From the NCBI GenBank assembly GCA_947089145.1, contig CAMUJH010000002.1, positions 62,001-126,000 on the forward strand: a stretch of DNA of 64,000 bases, written 5' to 3'. This DNA comes from an uncultured Hungatella sp. Lineage in GTDB: Bacteria; Bacillota; Clostridia; Lachnospirales; Lachnospiraceae. Below, in pieces: positions 1 through 9,723 of this stretch; position 1 is the stretch's first letter; every line of letters begins with the position of its first letter. The position numbers and the translations under genes are program-made. The notes beneath the pieces are model-generated. The model did not search any database, was not told where the DNA came from, and saw nothing but the letters and a program-made list of their open reading frames with translations.

Positions 1-142
1 TTACCATCAGGCAGCTGCATCCCGGCTCCCACCCTTCTTTGAACCGCTTTAAAAACCCGTTTTCCTCACTATAGCCGTAGCGTGTCTGTCCGTCCTTCTG
101 AGGATAAGGGCTGCAGGGGCTGCTTGTCAAAAAAAGTCTCAT
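1..142 (-). CDS. Peptidase E-like (S51 / type 1 glutamine amidotransferase-like) protein, N-terminal fragment
   Basis: Only the first 47 codons are inside the window; the gene runs off the left edge. The product begins MRLFLTSSPCSPYPQ, and the MRLFLTSSP opening strand resembles S51 peptidase E-like proteins, which have a flavodoxin-like fold with a catalytic serine further on (not visible here). The ATG overlaps the degV stop codon (ATGA) and is preceded by AGGAGG, so translation is probably coupled to degV and it is the last visible gene of the scpA-scpB-degV unit. The family call rests on the N-terminus alone; another Rossmann-type protein cannot be excluded. Confidence 0.5.
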   Translation of the reverse strand, partial: MRLFLTSSPCSPYPQKDGQTRYGYSEENGFLKRFKEGWEPGCSCLMV

Positions 143-1023
143 ACCTTCCTCCTGGGCCTGCAGGCGCATCCGATGCCCAAAGCCCCCTGGCCTGTATGGC
201 AGGATACGCCCAGGGACAAATTGTCACACATAACGTCCATTCCGGGAAATGCCTCCTGGATCTCCTTTACCCACTGCCTCGTTTCCTCCTCAGACGCGCT
301 GGATGCTGCCAAGAGATACAGCTCCCCCTTTTCTTTCTGCTCCCTGAATCTGGTATCCATATCATGGCCCATGGCCTCAATCATGGTTTTTTTCGCCTTC
401 ATAAATCCGCGGCATTTTTTAAAGGAATCCAGGACACCCACATCCAGCTTTAATACCGGCTTTATATTAAGCACGGTTCCCAAAAGAGCCGCGGCCGCAG
501 TGATCCTTCCTCCCCTCTTTAAGTGCTCCAGAGTATCCACCCCTATGTAAATCTCCATATCTTCTCTGGAGTCCTCCACCATGTGCTTTATCTCCTCTGC
601 GCCATGCCCTTCTTCAATCAGTTCCATCGTGTCTAAAATCAGCCGGTGCAGGGGCGTGGATACCCGCCCGTGATCCACCACAAACACCCGCCCTTCATAC
701 GGTTCCTCCTGGGCCATGGCGGCCGCAGTGGCACAGGAACCGCTGAGGCCGCTGCTGATCGGCATATATGCAATCTCATGATATTTCTCCAGCGCCTGAT
801 CCCACAGCTTCATCACCTCGGCTGGGGAAGGCTGGGAGGTGGTGATCTCCGCGCCTGAATCCAGCTTCCGGAAAAATTCTTCCCTTGACAGAGTCACATC
901 CTCATAGTAGCACTGACCATCTATGTAAAACGGCATAGGCAGCACCATGATCCCAAGTCTTGCCGCCTCCTCCTGGGAAATGCCGCTGTGACTGTCTGTA
1001 ACGATTCCCACTGACTTCTTCAT
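139..1023 (-). CDS. DegV family fatty-acid-binding protein
   Basis: DegV/FakB family protein of 294 residues, the usual size. Family members bind a fatty acid and hand it to the FakA kinase so that it enters phospholipid synthesis; no fakA is in this window. Visible family marks are the N-terminal IVTDSHSGIS, the TSQPSPAEV loop that contacts the lipid carboxylate, and the SSGLSGS loop. A GTG further upstream is in frame, but its next two codons are themselves the AGGAGG ribosome site for the ATG at 1023 (spacing 6), so 1023 is taken as the start. It follows scpB by 16 bases and overlaps the next gene by 4, indicating one transcript. The lipid ligand is not predictable. Confidence 0.9.
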   Translation of the reverse strand: MKKSVGIVTDSHSGISQEEAARLGIMVLPMPFYIDGQCYYEDVTLSREEFFRKLDSGAEITTSQPSPAEVMKLWDQALEKYHEIAYMPISSGLSGSCATAAAMAQEEPYEGRVFVVDHGRVSTPLHRLILDTMELIEEGHGAEEIKHMVEDSREDMEIYIGVDTLEHLKRGGRITAAAALLGTVLNIKPVLKLDVGVLDSFKKCRGFMKAKKTMIEAMGHDMDTRFREQKEKGELYLLAASSASEEETRQWVKEIQEAFPGMDVMCDNLSLGVSCHTGQGALGIGCACRPRRKV

Positions 1024-1039
1024 GACCATCCTCCTCACT

Positions 1040-1801
1040 TTAATCCAAATGATTCTCTTCCTCCATATGAAGATTTAGTTCCTCTTCCACCTCGTTGCGG
1101 AGTTCTTCCGCCTGAACCGGGTCCATGTCAGGAAGCTCTTCCCTGGAACCGATTCCAAACCTTCTCAGAAATTCCTCCGTGGTGGCAAACAGCGCCGGCC
1201 GCCCAGGCGCATCCAGGCGGCCCACCTCCTGGACCAGATTGTATTCCACCAGGCGGTTCACCGCATGGTCTGATTTTACGCCTCTGATCTTTTCAATTTC
1301 CAGCTTTGTCACCGGCTGTTTATAGGCAATAATGGAGAGCGTCTCCAGAACAACATCGGTGAGCATATGCTTTTTCGGCGTGGCTGCCACATGGATGAGA
1401 TTCTCATAGTACTCCACCCTGGTGCACATCTGATAGCATCCGTCCAGTTCAATAATCTGGATTCCTCTTTTCTCCTTGTCATATCGCTGCTTTAAATTCT
1501 CCACCGCCTGTCTGGCCTCGCTCTCATTTCCCTCAATGGCCGCTGCCAGCTGCCGAAGCTCCACGGATTCCCCCATCGTAAACAGCACTGCCTCCACAAT
1601 GGCCTCCTGCCTCTTATCCCGCTTCTGCTTTTCCCGCTTTTGGCCAGATGCTTTCGCCTTTTCGGTTCCTGTCTTATGTTCCTGCTGCCCTGTCAGAGCT
1701 TCCCCGCCTGTTTTTTTCTCTGAATGCCGGCCTTCCTCTGCAGCCGCCGCTTCCCCGGCTTGTGCAGCGCTTCTGTCCGTCCCGTGGTTTCTTTCCCTCA
1801 T
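1040..1801 (-). CDS. scpB: Segregation and condensation protein B
   Basis: ScpB, the winged-helix kite subunit of the bacterial SMC-ScpAB condensin that compacts and segregates the chromosome in the cytoplasm. The core begins near residue 65 (EAIVEAVLFTMGESV) and contains the conserved SIIAYKQPVTKLEIE and RGVKSDHAV segments. At 253 residues it is about 60 longer than usual: the first 60 residues are a charged, low-complexity Ala/Glu/Lys-rich extension. No later Met precedes the core, so the extension is probably real, though a non-ATG internal start is possible because the ribosome site at 1801 is weak. It begins 8 bases after scpA. Confidence 0.93.
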   Translation of the reverse strand: MRERNHGTDRSAAQAGEAAAAEEGRHSEKKTGGEALTGQQEHKTGTEKAKASGQKREKQKRDKRQEAIVEAVLFTMGESVELRQLAAAIEGNESEARQAVENLKQRYDKEKRGIQIIELDGCYQMCTRVEYYENLIHVAATPKKHMLTDVVLETLSIIAYKQPVTKLEIEKIRGVKSDHAVNRLVEYNLVQEVGRLDAPGRPALFATTEEFLRRFGIGSREELPDMDPVQAEELRNEVEEELNLHMEEENHLD

Positions 1802-1809
1802 CCTTGTCT

Positions 1810-2610
1810 TTACCCTTCAAAATCCTCAAGCCCTTCCAGATCAAGCTCCCCGCTCTCCCCTTCCTGCTCCAGAGTCTCTATGTTCATATCATCAAACAGT
1901 TCCTCCTGGGTCAGATAGATCTTCCCCATCTTCATCAGTTCCAGAACGGCCAGAAAAGTGACCACCACTTCCAGCCTGTCGCCCTGCCGTTCCAAAAGCT
2001 GCCGGAAGCTGAATGTCCTGTGGCTCCTGGCGTAGTCCATCACCGTGCCGATTCTGGTTTCCAGGCTTATGGGCTCCCGCTTTATGGTTCCGAACCTGCT
2101 GCGGATAGGGTCTATCTTGTCTGCCCTTCTTTTCATAACCGACTCAAAAACCGCCTGGAGCCTGGCCAGGTTCAAGTCTCCCAAAAGTTCATCCAGATTT
2201 AGGGGCGGCTCATACTTTGCCACCTCCTCCGGTATGGTGGAAGGCTTATACAAATGTTTCCCGGCCCCCTGCTCCAGTTCCAAAAGCTCCATGGCCATGC
2301 ATTTGTACATCTTGTACTCCAAAAGCCGGGCCACCAGTTCTGCCCTGGGATCTTCCTCCTGGCCTTCCTCATTTACCTCTGCCGGAAGAAGCATCCTTGA
2401 CTTAATATCAATTAATGTCGCCGCCATTACCAGAAACTCGCTGACTACATTCAGATCCTCTGTCTCCATATGGCTTACGTAGTCCAGATACTGCTCTGTA
2501 ATCAGTACAATGGGAATATCATAAATGCTTACCTTGTTCTTCTCAATCAGGTGAAGCAGAAGGTCCAACGGCCCCTCAAAATTATCCAGTTTATAGGAAA
2601 TTCCCGCCAT
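1810..2610 (-). CDS. scpA: Segregation and condensation protein A (kleisin)
   Basis: ScpA is the kleisin that bridges the SMC heads and binds ScpB. The product (266 residues, normal length) opens with the highly conserved YKLDNFEGPLDLLLHLI and carries the C-terminal winged-helix domain near FRQLLERQGDRLEVVVTFLAVLELMK. An in-frame upstream ATG exists, but AGGAGG lies 7 bases before the ATG at 2610, which also matches the usual N-terminus. It is followed directly by scpB, degV and the peptidase E-like gene. Confidence 0.95.
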   Translation of the reverse strand: MAGISYKLDNFEGPLDLLLHLIEKNKVSIYDIPIVLITEQYLDYVSHMETEDLNVVSEFLVMAATLIDIKSRMLLPAEVNEEGQEEDPRAELVARLLEYKMYKCMAMELLELEQGAGKHLYKPSTIPEEVAKYEPPLNLDELLGDLNLARLQAVFESVMKRRADKIDPIRSRFGTIKREPISLETRIGTVMDYARSHRTFSFRQLLERQGDRLEVVVTFLAVLELMKMGKIYLTQEELFDDMNIETLEQEGESGELDLEGLEDFEG

Positions 2611-2704
2611 GATCCCGCCTCCTGATCTTGTTCTGCAGCGGCATATCCGCACCTTCCCTTATGCCTTCTGAAAACGTCCGGCCTCTTTGGGCAGCAGATT
2701 CCGC

Positions 2705-3604
2705 TTAACAAAGTATATCAGACATCCCCGTTTCTGTAAATCCCCGGGGCTTTATCTTCACTGCCACCAGCTCCGCCCGGTTATTAATCCTTACATTAAT
2801 GGAATGGGTCCCCAGCCCTCTGCTGACTACCACGTCTTTTCCCGCCGCCTTCAGATGCCCTCCGCAGCTTTCCTGAAAAAAATGAAGCTGAGGCGTCATA
2901 AGCCCTCCAAGTCCTGGAATCCGTATGGTTCCTCCATGAAAATGCCCGCACAGCGTCAAGTCCGCTCCCCACGCTCCGTAAGTTCTATAAAAAAGCGGCG
3001 AATGGGCCAAAAGAATCTGGTATTTGTCTTTGGACGCCTTCCCCAGCTGCCTGTCTATGTAAGACACATCCATCTTGTCCGCAGAGATACGTTTATCATA
3101 ATATTTTCTCTGGATATCCAGCCCGCTGATGCGCACTTCCTGATCAAGCTCCGCACTTTCATCTGACAGATGGCACACGCCCCTTTTTTTAAGCTCGCTT
3201 ACAAACGTATCATACCTGTCACCGTACAGATAGCGTTTCCTGTCCATGCGGCTTTCATGGTTGCCGTTTCCATAATACACCGGGTATTGTTCTGCCAGCT
3301 TTCCCACCAAAAACAGGGCGGTTTCCAAGTCCGCCCTTTTTTTCACAACCATCATGTCTCCCCCCACCAGCACTGCGCAGGGCCTTACTTTATCAATTGC
3401 CTCCAAAAGCTTTCTCTGCCCCTGGCCAAAGGTGTTATCATGAAGATCCGACAAAAACACAAATGTCCGCTCCCTGGTTACCTTCTCTGACGTCAGTTCA
3501 TAGATATCCGTAACAAAATTCTTTCTTTCATAGAAGGAGCAAAGACAGCATCCTGCCGCCGTTGCCCCTGCCGCCGCTATTAATTTCCACATAAGCCGCT
3601 CCAT
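2705..3604 (-). CDS. Membrane-anchored calcineurin-like metallophosphoesterase
   Basis: Predicted phosphoesterase of the YkuE/YaeI type with a dinuclear metal centre. All signature motifs are present: SDLHD (D53, H55), GGDMM (81-85), GNHE (114-117), LAHSP and GHFHGG. Residues 5-23 form a hydrophobic N-terminal segment that would anchor the enzyme with the catalytic domain outside the membrane. The reading frame continues upstream into rubrerythrin, but the ATG at 3604 with AAGGG 7 bases before it gives a normal protein of 299 residues. The gap to rubrerythrin is 26 bases, so co-transcription is likely. Substrate is unknown; UDP-diacylglucosamine-type or cyclic nucleotide substrates are known in relatives. 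Confidence 0.85.
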   Translation of the reverse strand: MERLMWKLIAAAGATAAGCCLCSFYERKNFVTDIYELTSEKVTRERTFVFLSDLHDNTFGQGQRKLLEAIDKVRPCAVLVGGDMMVVKKRADLETALFLVGKLAEQYPVYYGNGNHESRMDRKRYLYGDRYDTFVSELKKRGVCHLSDESAELDQEVRISGLDIQRKYYDKRISADKMDVSYIDRQLGKASKDKYQILLAHSPLFYRTYGAWGADLTLCGHFHGGTIRIPGLGGLMTPQLHFFQESCGGHLKAAGKDVVVSRGLGTHSINVRINNRAELVAVKIKPRGFTETGMSDILC

Positions 3605-3630
3605 ACGTAAACCCTTTTTGAAATGAAAAA

Positions 3631-4227
3631 CTACATCTGCGTATAAGGCGCCAGTTCCAGCCTGATAAAATATCCCTGCTCGTGCCGGCAAACCGGGCAA
3701 ACGGCCGGCGCCTGGGTTCCGGTCAGCACATGGCCGCAGTTCAGGCACATCCAGCCTGTTGCCGCGTCTGCCGCAAACAGCTTGTTCTGCTCCAGAAGAT
3801 CCGCAAACAATTCAAATCTGTCTCCATGTATCTTCTCAATGGCTGCAATCTGGTGAAACACCCTGCCAATCTCCTGGAAGCCTTCCTCATTGGCCTTATC
3901 TCCGAAAGCCTTGTATACTGTGTCATGCTCCTCATACTCATTATGTCTGGCAGCTCTTAACAGATCCAAAGTTTTTTGGGAAATATTTATCGGATACCCG
4001 CCGTCAATATGAATGGTTTCTCCTGACAGTTCCTTCATATAGTTATAAAAAATCTCCGCATGCTCCTTTTCCTGCTTTGCCGTAAACTGGAATACCGCCT
4101 CAATAACCGGCAGCTTCTCCTGTCTGGCGATCCCTGCCGCAAACGTATAGCGGTTCCTGGCCTGGCTCTCCCCGGCAAAAGCCCGCATAAGGTTCTTCAC
4201 TGTCTCGCTGTCTTTTAAATTCTGCAT
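3631..4227 (-). CDS. rbr: Rubrerythrin
   Basis: Non-haem di-iron peroxidase that reduces hydrogen peroxide in anaerobes, using electrons from a rubredoxin-like domain. The first 145 residues are the ferritin-like four-helix domain with Glu ligands and EKEHAE / EKIHGDRF motifs. The C-terminus carries the iron-sulfur knot with CLNCGH and CPVCRH (two CxxC pairs). Length is 198 residues, typical. AGGAGG lies 9 bases before the ATG. It is the first gene after a candidate promoter and precedes the phosphoesterase-scpAB unit. Confidence 0.96.
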   Translation of the reverse strand: MQNLKDSETVKNLMRAFAGESQARNRYTFAAGIARQEKLPVIEAVFQFTAKQEKEHAEIFYNYMKELSGETIHIDGGYPINISQKTLDLLRAARHNEYEEHDTVYKAFGDKANEEGFQEIGRVFHQIAAIEKIHGDRFELFADLLEQNKLFAADAATGWMCLNCGHVLTGTQAPAVCPVCRHEQGYFIRLELAPYTQM

Positions 4228-4251
4228 TGCAAACTACCTCCTTTATTTGGT

Positions 4252-4282
4252 TTTATAAAGGTAGTATTCTCCTGGAATGCAA
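4252..4282 (-). promoter_or_regulatory. Candidate promoter of rubrerythrin
   Basis: TTGCAT at 4277-4282 and TATAAA at 4252-4257, spacing 19 (18 if the overlapping TTATAA is used), 25 bases before the rubrerythrin start. Spacing is longer than ideal, so support is moderate. Confidence 0.4.
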
Positions 4283-4292
4283 AACTATACCT

Positions 4293-5045
4293 CTATTTCT
4301 GACTTCTGAACACGGGATCTGCCGGATGTCCTCCAATGATTTTCTGCATGGTTCGCTGCACCGCATCCTGGGAATTCTTCCAGTCTTTGTCCTGATTTTG
4401 ATAGTCATACTTCTCAATCAGCCAGTCAATATCTTCCTGCACCCGCACAAGCTCCCTGTCCATCTGCTGAAACAGCAGAGGAAACACCTGCTCCTTTTCC
4501 TTCTTTCCCAGCTCCCTGTCACACACCTGTACCAGATCCCCGAAGTGATGGATGCAGAACCCCTTGGACTTCATTACCAAATCCAGAAATTCCTTTTCAT
4601 GCTTTATCTGATAAATAAACGTGTCCAGCACTCTGTCATAAGTCTCTTTCACCCTTCTGCACACATAGCAGTGAGTTTCTTCCTGCCGTATCCAGCCGGT
4701 TAATGAACATTCTTCGCCGTCCTTCTTCCTTTTTCCAAACAGGGCCGCCGGCTGAGGGGAAAACCCGTCCATCTGCTTTTTCAGCTGCTGCCGCATCCAT
4801 GTAAGCCTGGTTTTAAAAATCCACGCATTGCCCAGATTATTTCCGTAATCAAACATGGCTTTGGTGTGGCAGCGGCAGAATCCTGCTCTGTCTGTCTTAT
4901 CACGCATATCGCTTTCCATGTAGGAAGACCCCAGGACAAACTCAATGGCCTCCTGCTCCAGTTTTCTTTCCAACCAGCAAAAAGGGCACTCATCTTCTGA
5001 TGTTAAAGCGTCATGAAGCTCTATGGTATATAGCTTTTCTTTCAT
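4293..5045 (-). CDS. DUF6062 family cysteine-rich protein
   Basis: Conserved clostridial protein of unknown function (250 residues) that I recognise as DUF6062-like. It has two CxxC pairs, CPFCWLE near residue 20 and CYVCRR near 125, plus CRCH near 57 and CIHHFGD near 164, suggesting that two similar halves bind metal. There is no signal peptide or membrane segment, so it is cytoplasmic. AGGAGA precedes the ATG by 7 bases. It lies directly upstream of the rubrerythrin promoter. A redox or metal role would fit the cysteines and neighbour but is inference only. Confidence 0.7.
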   Translation of the reverse strand: MKEKLYTIELHDALTSEDECPFCWLERKLEQEAIEFVLGSSYMESDMRDKTDRAGFCRCHTKAMFDYGNNLGNAWIFKTRLTWMRQQLKKQMDGFSPQPAALFGKRKKDGEECSLTGWIRQEETHCYVCRRVKETYDRVLDTFIYQIKHEKEFLDLVMKSKGFCIHHFGDLVQVCDRELGKKEKEQVFPLLFQQMDRELVRVQEDIDWLIEKYDYQNQDKDWKNSQDAVQRTMQKIIGGHPADPVFRSQK

Positions 5046-5219
5046 TCTCTCATCTCCTGTCTTGTATCATACACGCTTCTTCCTTTTTCCGTCAAGTTAT
5101 GATTCCAGCGGCCTTTCGTTCCCCCTGCTATTACCATTTCTTCCATTATATTCCAATTATGGACAATATACTTATGACATCAGACAGGGTTTAAATAGAT
5201 TTAAGAAGGGGGATTACAA

Positions 5220-5504
5220 ATGATTATCTACGACCCATTGTGGAAAACCATGAAGAAAAAACACATCAGCCAATACCGGCTTATCAAGTACTATGGCTTC
5301 AGCTCCGGTCAGATCAATCGCCTGAAAAACAACCAGTATGTTTCCACCCACACCATTGGCGTATTGTGTACCATTCTCAAATGTTCTGTAGAAGAAGTCA
5401 TGGAATTTCGAATGGACAACAGTGAATACGCCTTTCCTATACCGGAAATGTATGACAATCATATCAGCGATAACCCGGAACCTCTGATGCCGCTTGATGT
5501 TTAA
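5220..5504 (+). CDS. Small Cro/CI-type helix-turn-helix regulator
   Basis: 94-residue DNA-binding protein of the short YozG-like HTH group. The core KKHISQYRLIKYYGFSSGQI...NRLKNN...ISTHTIGVLCTIL pattern (residues 13-58) is a five-helix HTH; the last 35 residues are acidic and probably unstructured. It is the only plus-strand gene in the first 20 kb and is preceded by AGGGGG. It is bounded downstream by the inverted repeat at 5526-5577. Target genes are unknown. Confidence 0.75.
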   Translation: MIIYDPLWKTMKKKHISQYRLIKYYGFSSGQINRLKNNQYVSTHTIGVLCTILKCSVEEVMEFRMDNSEYAFPIPEMYDNHISDNPEPLMPLDV

Positions 5505-5525
5505 CCTGTTTTTATGTAAGCATCC

Positions 5526-5577
5526 AAAAAGGGCTGCTGCACTTTAATTCCAGCCTTCCATGCAGCAGCCCCCTTTC
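5526..5577 (-). terminator. Intrinsic terminator of the D-Ala-D-Ala carboxypeptidase gene
   Basis: Stem of GGGCTGCTGCA (5531-5541) with TGCAGCAGCCC (5561-5571) around a 19-base loop. Read on the minus strand the stem is followed by TTTTT. On the plus strand the tail is weaker, but the hairpin may also end the small HTH gene. Confidence 0.8.
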
Positions 5578-5658
5578 CATATGTCTAATCCGTCTTATTT
5601 TCAGACATTCCCTTTGCTGTTGCCCACGTCCCGCAGTCAAGCTCCCCTTGCGTTTCCC

Positions 5659-7023
5659 TTACGGTATCCATGCTCCGTCAGCCCCCAGCTCATATCCGTC
5701 CGGCGTCCGGGTGCTCACAAGCATCGCTCCCTGGCTCCCTAGATAAAACCATTTGCCGCGATCCTCCACCCAGTAATCAGCGGCCATAGCTCCGCTGGAG
5801 CGGAAATAGTACCAAGCCCCGTTGGTAAACTGCCGCCATCCTGTAGCCATATATCCGTCGCTGTCAATCCAGTATTCTGTCCCATCCAGGTTCAGCCATT
5901 GGCCTGCCGCCCGGCTTCCGTCCTGTTTTATGTAATACCATCCTTTTTCGTCTTTGAACCATGCGGAAGCTGCACCGGTCGGGGACTGGTTTGATCCCGG
6001 ACCCCTGTTTTCCTCTGCTCCCGGACCGGCTGACGGCGATGTGTTGGAGGAAGCGGTCCCGTCTCCCGGGCCTGATGTCACAGCCCCGGCGCTTGGGCCT
6101 GATGTGTCGCTGTCCAAAACCTCAGTTCCCCCTGCCTGTGCTTCCATAACCGCAAATCCGTAATCCAGCAGCGCCTTGGTATCCGTATAGTGGGTTGATT
6201 TGCTTTTCATCACCACGGCAATGAGCCGGACCCCGTTTCTCTGAACCCCGGTTACCAGGGTATTGCCTGCCAGGGAAGTGTAGCCTGTTTTTCCCCCGAT
6301 AATCCCCTCATAATACCTGGAGTCATTGGGGTACACCATCTTATGCCCCATGGTTATGGTCTTTGCCCCTGCATTCTTGGTAGCCGGAAGCTGATAGCTG
6401 ACTGTAGTCGTGATCCTGCACAGAGTCTCATTCTGTAAAGCCGCTCTCCCGATTAAGGCCATATCATAAGGCGTCGTATAGTGATTGCTGTCATTAAGCC
6501 CGTGAGGATTGGCAAAATGAGTCCCTGTACAGCCTAGCTCTGCCGCTTTCTGGTTCATCAGCTGCGCAAAGCCGCTTATGCTTCCCGATACATGTTCCGC
6601 CAGGCCGTTTCCCACCTCGTTGGCTGACTTTAAAAGAAGGGCATAAAGGCACTGCTCCACAGTCAGCCTGTCCCCCTCTGTCAGGTTCAGGGATACGGCT
6701 CCTGCCTCTAAATTGGTAGTGGCGGTTTTGGAAAAGGTTACCGTGTCATTTAAATCAGCCCGCTCCAAAACCAGCATGGCTGTCATCAGTTTGGTGATGC
6801 TGGCCGGATAAAAACGCTCCCTTTCGTTTTTCCCATACAGAACATTCCCTGTGGAAGCATCTATGACCACCGCTCCCTCTGCCTGGATCTCCGGTTTTGT
6901 CACCTGGTTTCCATTAACCGTCTGGCTGGGGGCTCCCGGCCCTCCAGTGGCTGCCTGGGCCGGAGCGCCCATGGCAAGGCACAGGATCAGAGCCAGCCCT
7001 GCCGCTTTTCTCCATTGTCTCAT
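5659..7023 (-). CDS. dacF: D-alanyl-D-alanine carboxypeptidase (DacF type) with C-terminal wall-binding repeats
   Basis: Secreted low-molecular-weight penicillin-binding protein (peptidase S11) that trims the terminal D-Ala from peptidoglycan stem peptides. Residues 1-25 are a signal peptide ending AQA. Catalytic motifs are SITK (75-78), SAN (133-135) and KTG (245-247). After a Ser/Gly/Pro-rich linker (about 300-350) come three aromatic repeats of the choline/cell-wall-binding type (AWFKDEKGWYYI, TGWRQFTNGAWYYF, GKWFYLGSQGAML). This replaces the C-terminal amphipathic anchor usual in DacF, so retention would be through wall polymers. AAGGAG is 13 bases before the ATG, rather far. It sits 52 bases after trpS. 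Confidence 0.9.
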   Translation of the reverse strand: MRQWRKAAGLALILCLAMGAPAQAATGGPGAPSQTVNGNQVTKPEIQAEGAVVIDASTGNVLYGKNERERFYPASITKLMTAMLVLERADLNDTVTFSKTATTNLEAGAVSLNLTEGDRLTVEQCLYALLLKSANEVGNGLAEHVSGSISGFAQLMNQKAAELGCTGTHFANPHGLNDSNHYTTPYDMALIGRAALQNETLCRITTTVSYQLPATKNAGAKTITMGHKMVYPNDSRYYEGIIGGKTGYTSLAGNTLVTGVQRNGVRLIAVVMKSKSTHYTDTKALLDYGFAVMEAQAGGTEVLDSDTSGPSAGAVTSGPGDGTASSNTSPSAGPGAEENRGPGSNQSPTGAASAWFKDEKGWYYIKQDGSRAAGQWLNLDGTEYWIDSDGYMATGWRQFTNGAWYYFRSSGAMAADYWVEDRGKWFYLGSQGAMLVSTRTPDGYELGADGAWIP

Positions 7024-7075
7024 TTTTATGTTTTTTCTCCTTAAGGTTTTGTCCGTTAGCCGGCCGCGTGGAGGC

Positions 7076-8224
<1,149 letters not shown>

Positions 8225-8307
8225 TTAACACAGTCTTACTGTTTTTTCCACTTTCATTTCCCTTACGATTTTATTTGGCTTAAAAGCCGTATTCCACTGG
8301 CCCTGCC

Positions 8308-9681
8308 TCAGTCAGCCGCTTTCATCCCGTTTTGGTTTCTCTCAAATATCCGCTTAAGCATTACCACGGCCGCAATGGTCAGCACCAGTTCAGCCACCGG
8401 CTGGGCATAAGCCAGGCCGTACAGGGGATAAACATAGTTAAGGATAAACAGGGCCGGAATTTCCAGGATGATTTTCCTCATAATGGCAAATATCAGGGCA
8501 TTCTTTCCCAGCCCCAAAGCCTGGAACACGCCCACTGCCAGAAAATCCATATAAATCAGCGGCTGTGCCAGGCACATAGCCCTTAAAAATCTGGTTCCGT
8601 AGGCAATGATGGCTTCATTGTCCATAAACAGGGCAATCAGATTTCCTGCCCATATAAAATACCCCACTGTCACCGCAACCATGGCCGGAAGCATTAATTT
8701 TATGGCAAACAGTACGGTATCTTTCATCCTCTTGTGATTTCCGCTGGCATAAGTATAGCTGACTAAAGGCATGATTCCCTGGGAAAAGCCAAGGGCAATC
8801 TGGAACGGCACCGTGTTGATCTTTTGGGCAATTCCCATGGAAGCCACCGCGTCGGCGCCGTAAGAGGAAGTAAAATTGTTTAGAATGGTCATGCCTGTTA
8901 CATTGAGAAGATTCTGAATGGATGCCGGAATTCCCACTGCGCACACGCCCAGAACAATAAACCGCTCAAACCCGAATTTTGCCGGGCTGATGCTCACAAA
9001 GGTATTTTTTCTCTTCACATACAGAAGCACAAAGAAATACCCGCAGGCAAAGCAGTTGGACAAAAAGGTTGCAAGGCCTGCCCCTGCCGCCCCCATGTTA
9101 AGTCCCCAAGGCAGAATAAAAACAGGGTCCAGAATCATATTCAGAATACATCCGCTCATGGTGCCAATGCTGGCATGGAGGGATGCGCCCTCAGAACGCA
9201 CCATGTAAGCCAGGACAACATTTAAAATAGAAGGCGCCGCTCCGCAGGTAACTGTCCAAAACATGTAACTGTCTGTGGCAGCCCTTGTTACCTCATCCGC
9301 CCCCAGGGTAGTTAAAAGAGGCGCCTTAAACACGGTGCATAAAAAAGAAAAAATCACGCCGCTGATCAGGGAACAGTAGAATCCAAATGCGGAACTCCTT
9401 TTTACAGTCTCATAATCTTTCCGGCCCAGCGCGCGGCTCATCATGCTGGAAGTTCCCACGCCGAACAGGTTGTTTACCGCATTAAAAGCCAGCAGCACCG
9501 GATATGCCAAAGTCACTGCCGCATTCTGCACTGAATCATTGAGCATTCCCACAAAATACGTGTCCGCCAGGTTGTAAATCACCATAACCAGGGAACTTAA
9601 AATGGTAGGTACGGCCAGCTTGGCTATGGCTTTTGGTATGGGCATCTTTTCAAACAGCAGTATCTTCTCATTTTCTTCCAT
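8308..9681 (-). CDS. MATE family multidrug/cation antiporter
   Basis: Inner-membrane exporter of the MATE/NorM superfamily, 457 residues with about 12 hydrophobic segments in two six-helix halves. Typical MATE stretches are visible: the N-terminal AVPTILSSLVMVIYNLADTYF, then GVGTSSMMSRALGRKD, and GFSQGIMPLVSYTYASGN. An upstream in-frame ATG exists, but AAGGAG 10 bases before the ATG at 9681 supports the shorter form. It follows ysxC by 42 bases. The substrate cannot be predicted; the pump is driven by sodium or protons in the family. Confidence 0.92.
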   Translation of the reverse strand: MEENEKILLFEKMPIPKAIAKLAVPTILSSLVMVIYNLADTYFVGMLNDSVQNAAVTLAYPVLLAFNAVNNLFGVGTSSMMSRALGRKDYETVKRSSAFGFYCSLISGVIFSFLCTVFKAPLLTTLGADEVTRAATDSYMFWTVTCGAAPSILNVVLAYMVRSEGASLHASIGTMSGCILNMILDPVFILPWGLNMGAAGAGLATFLSNCFACGYFFVLLYVKRKNTFVSISPAKFGFERFIVLGVCAVGIPASIQNLLNVTGMTILNNFTSSYGADAVASMGIAQKINTVPFQIALGFSQGIMPLVSYTYASGNHKRMKDTVLFAIKLMLPAMVAVTVGYFIWAGNLIALFMDNEAIIAYGTRFLRAMCLAQPLIYMDFLAVGVFQALGLGKNALIFAIMRKIILEIPALFILNYVYPLYGLAYAQPVAELVLTIAAVVMLKRIFERNQNGMKAAD

Positions 9682-9723
9682 AAATAAAATGCTCCTTCCT
9701 CCCTGCATAATTCCAGGCAATTT

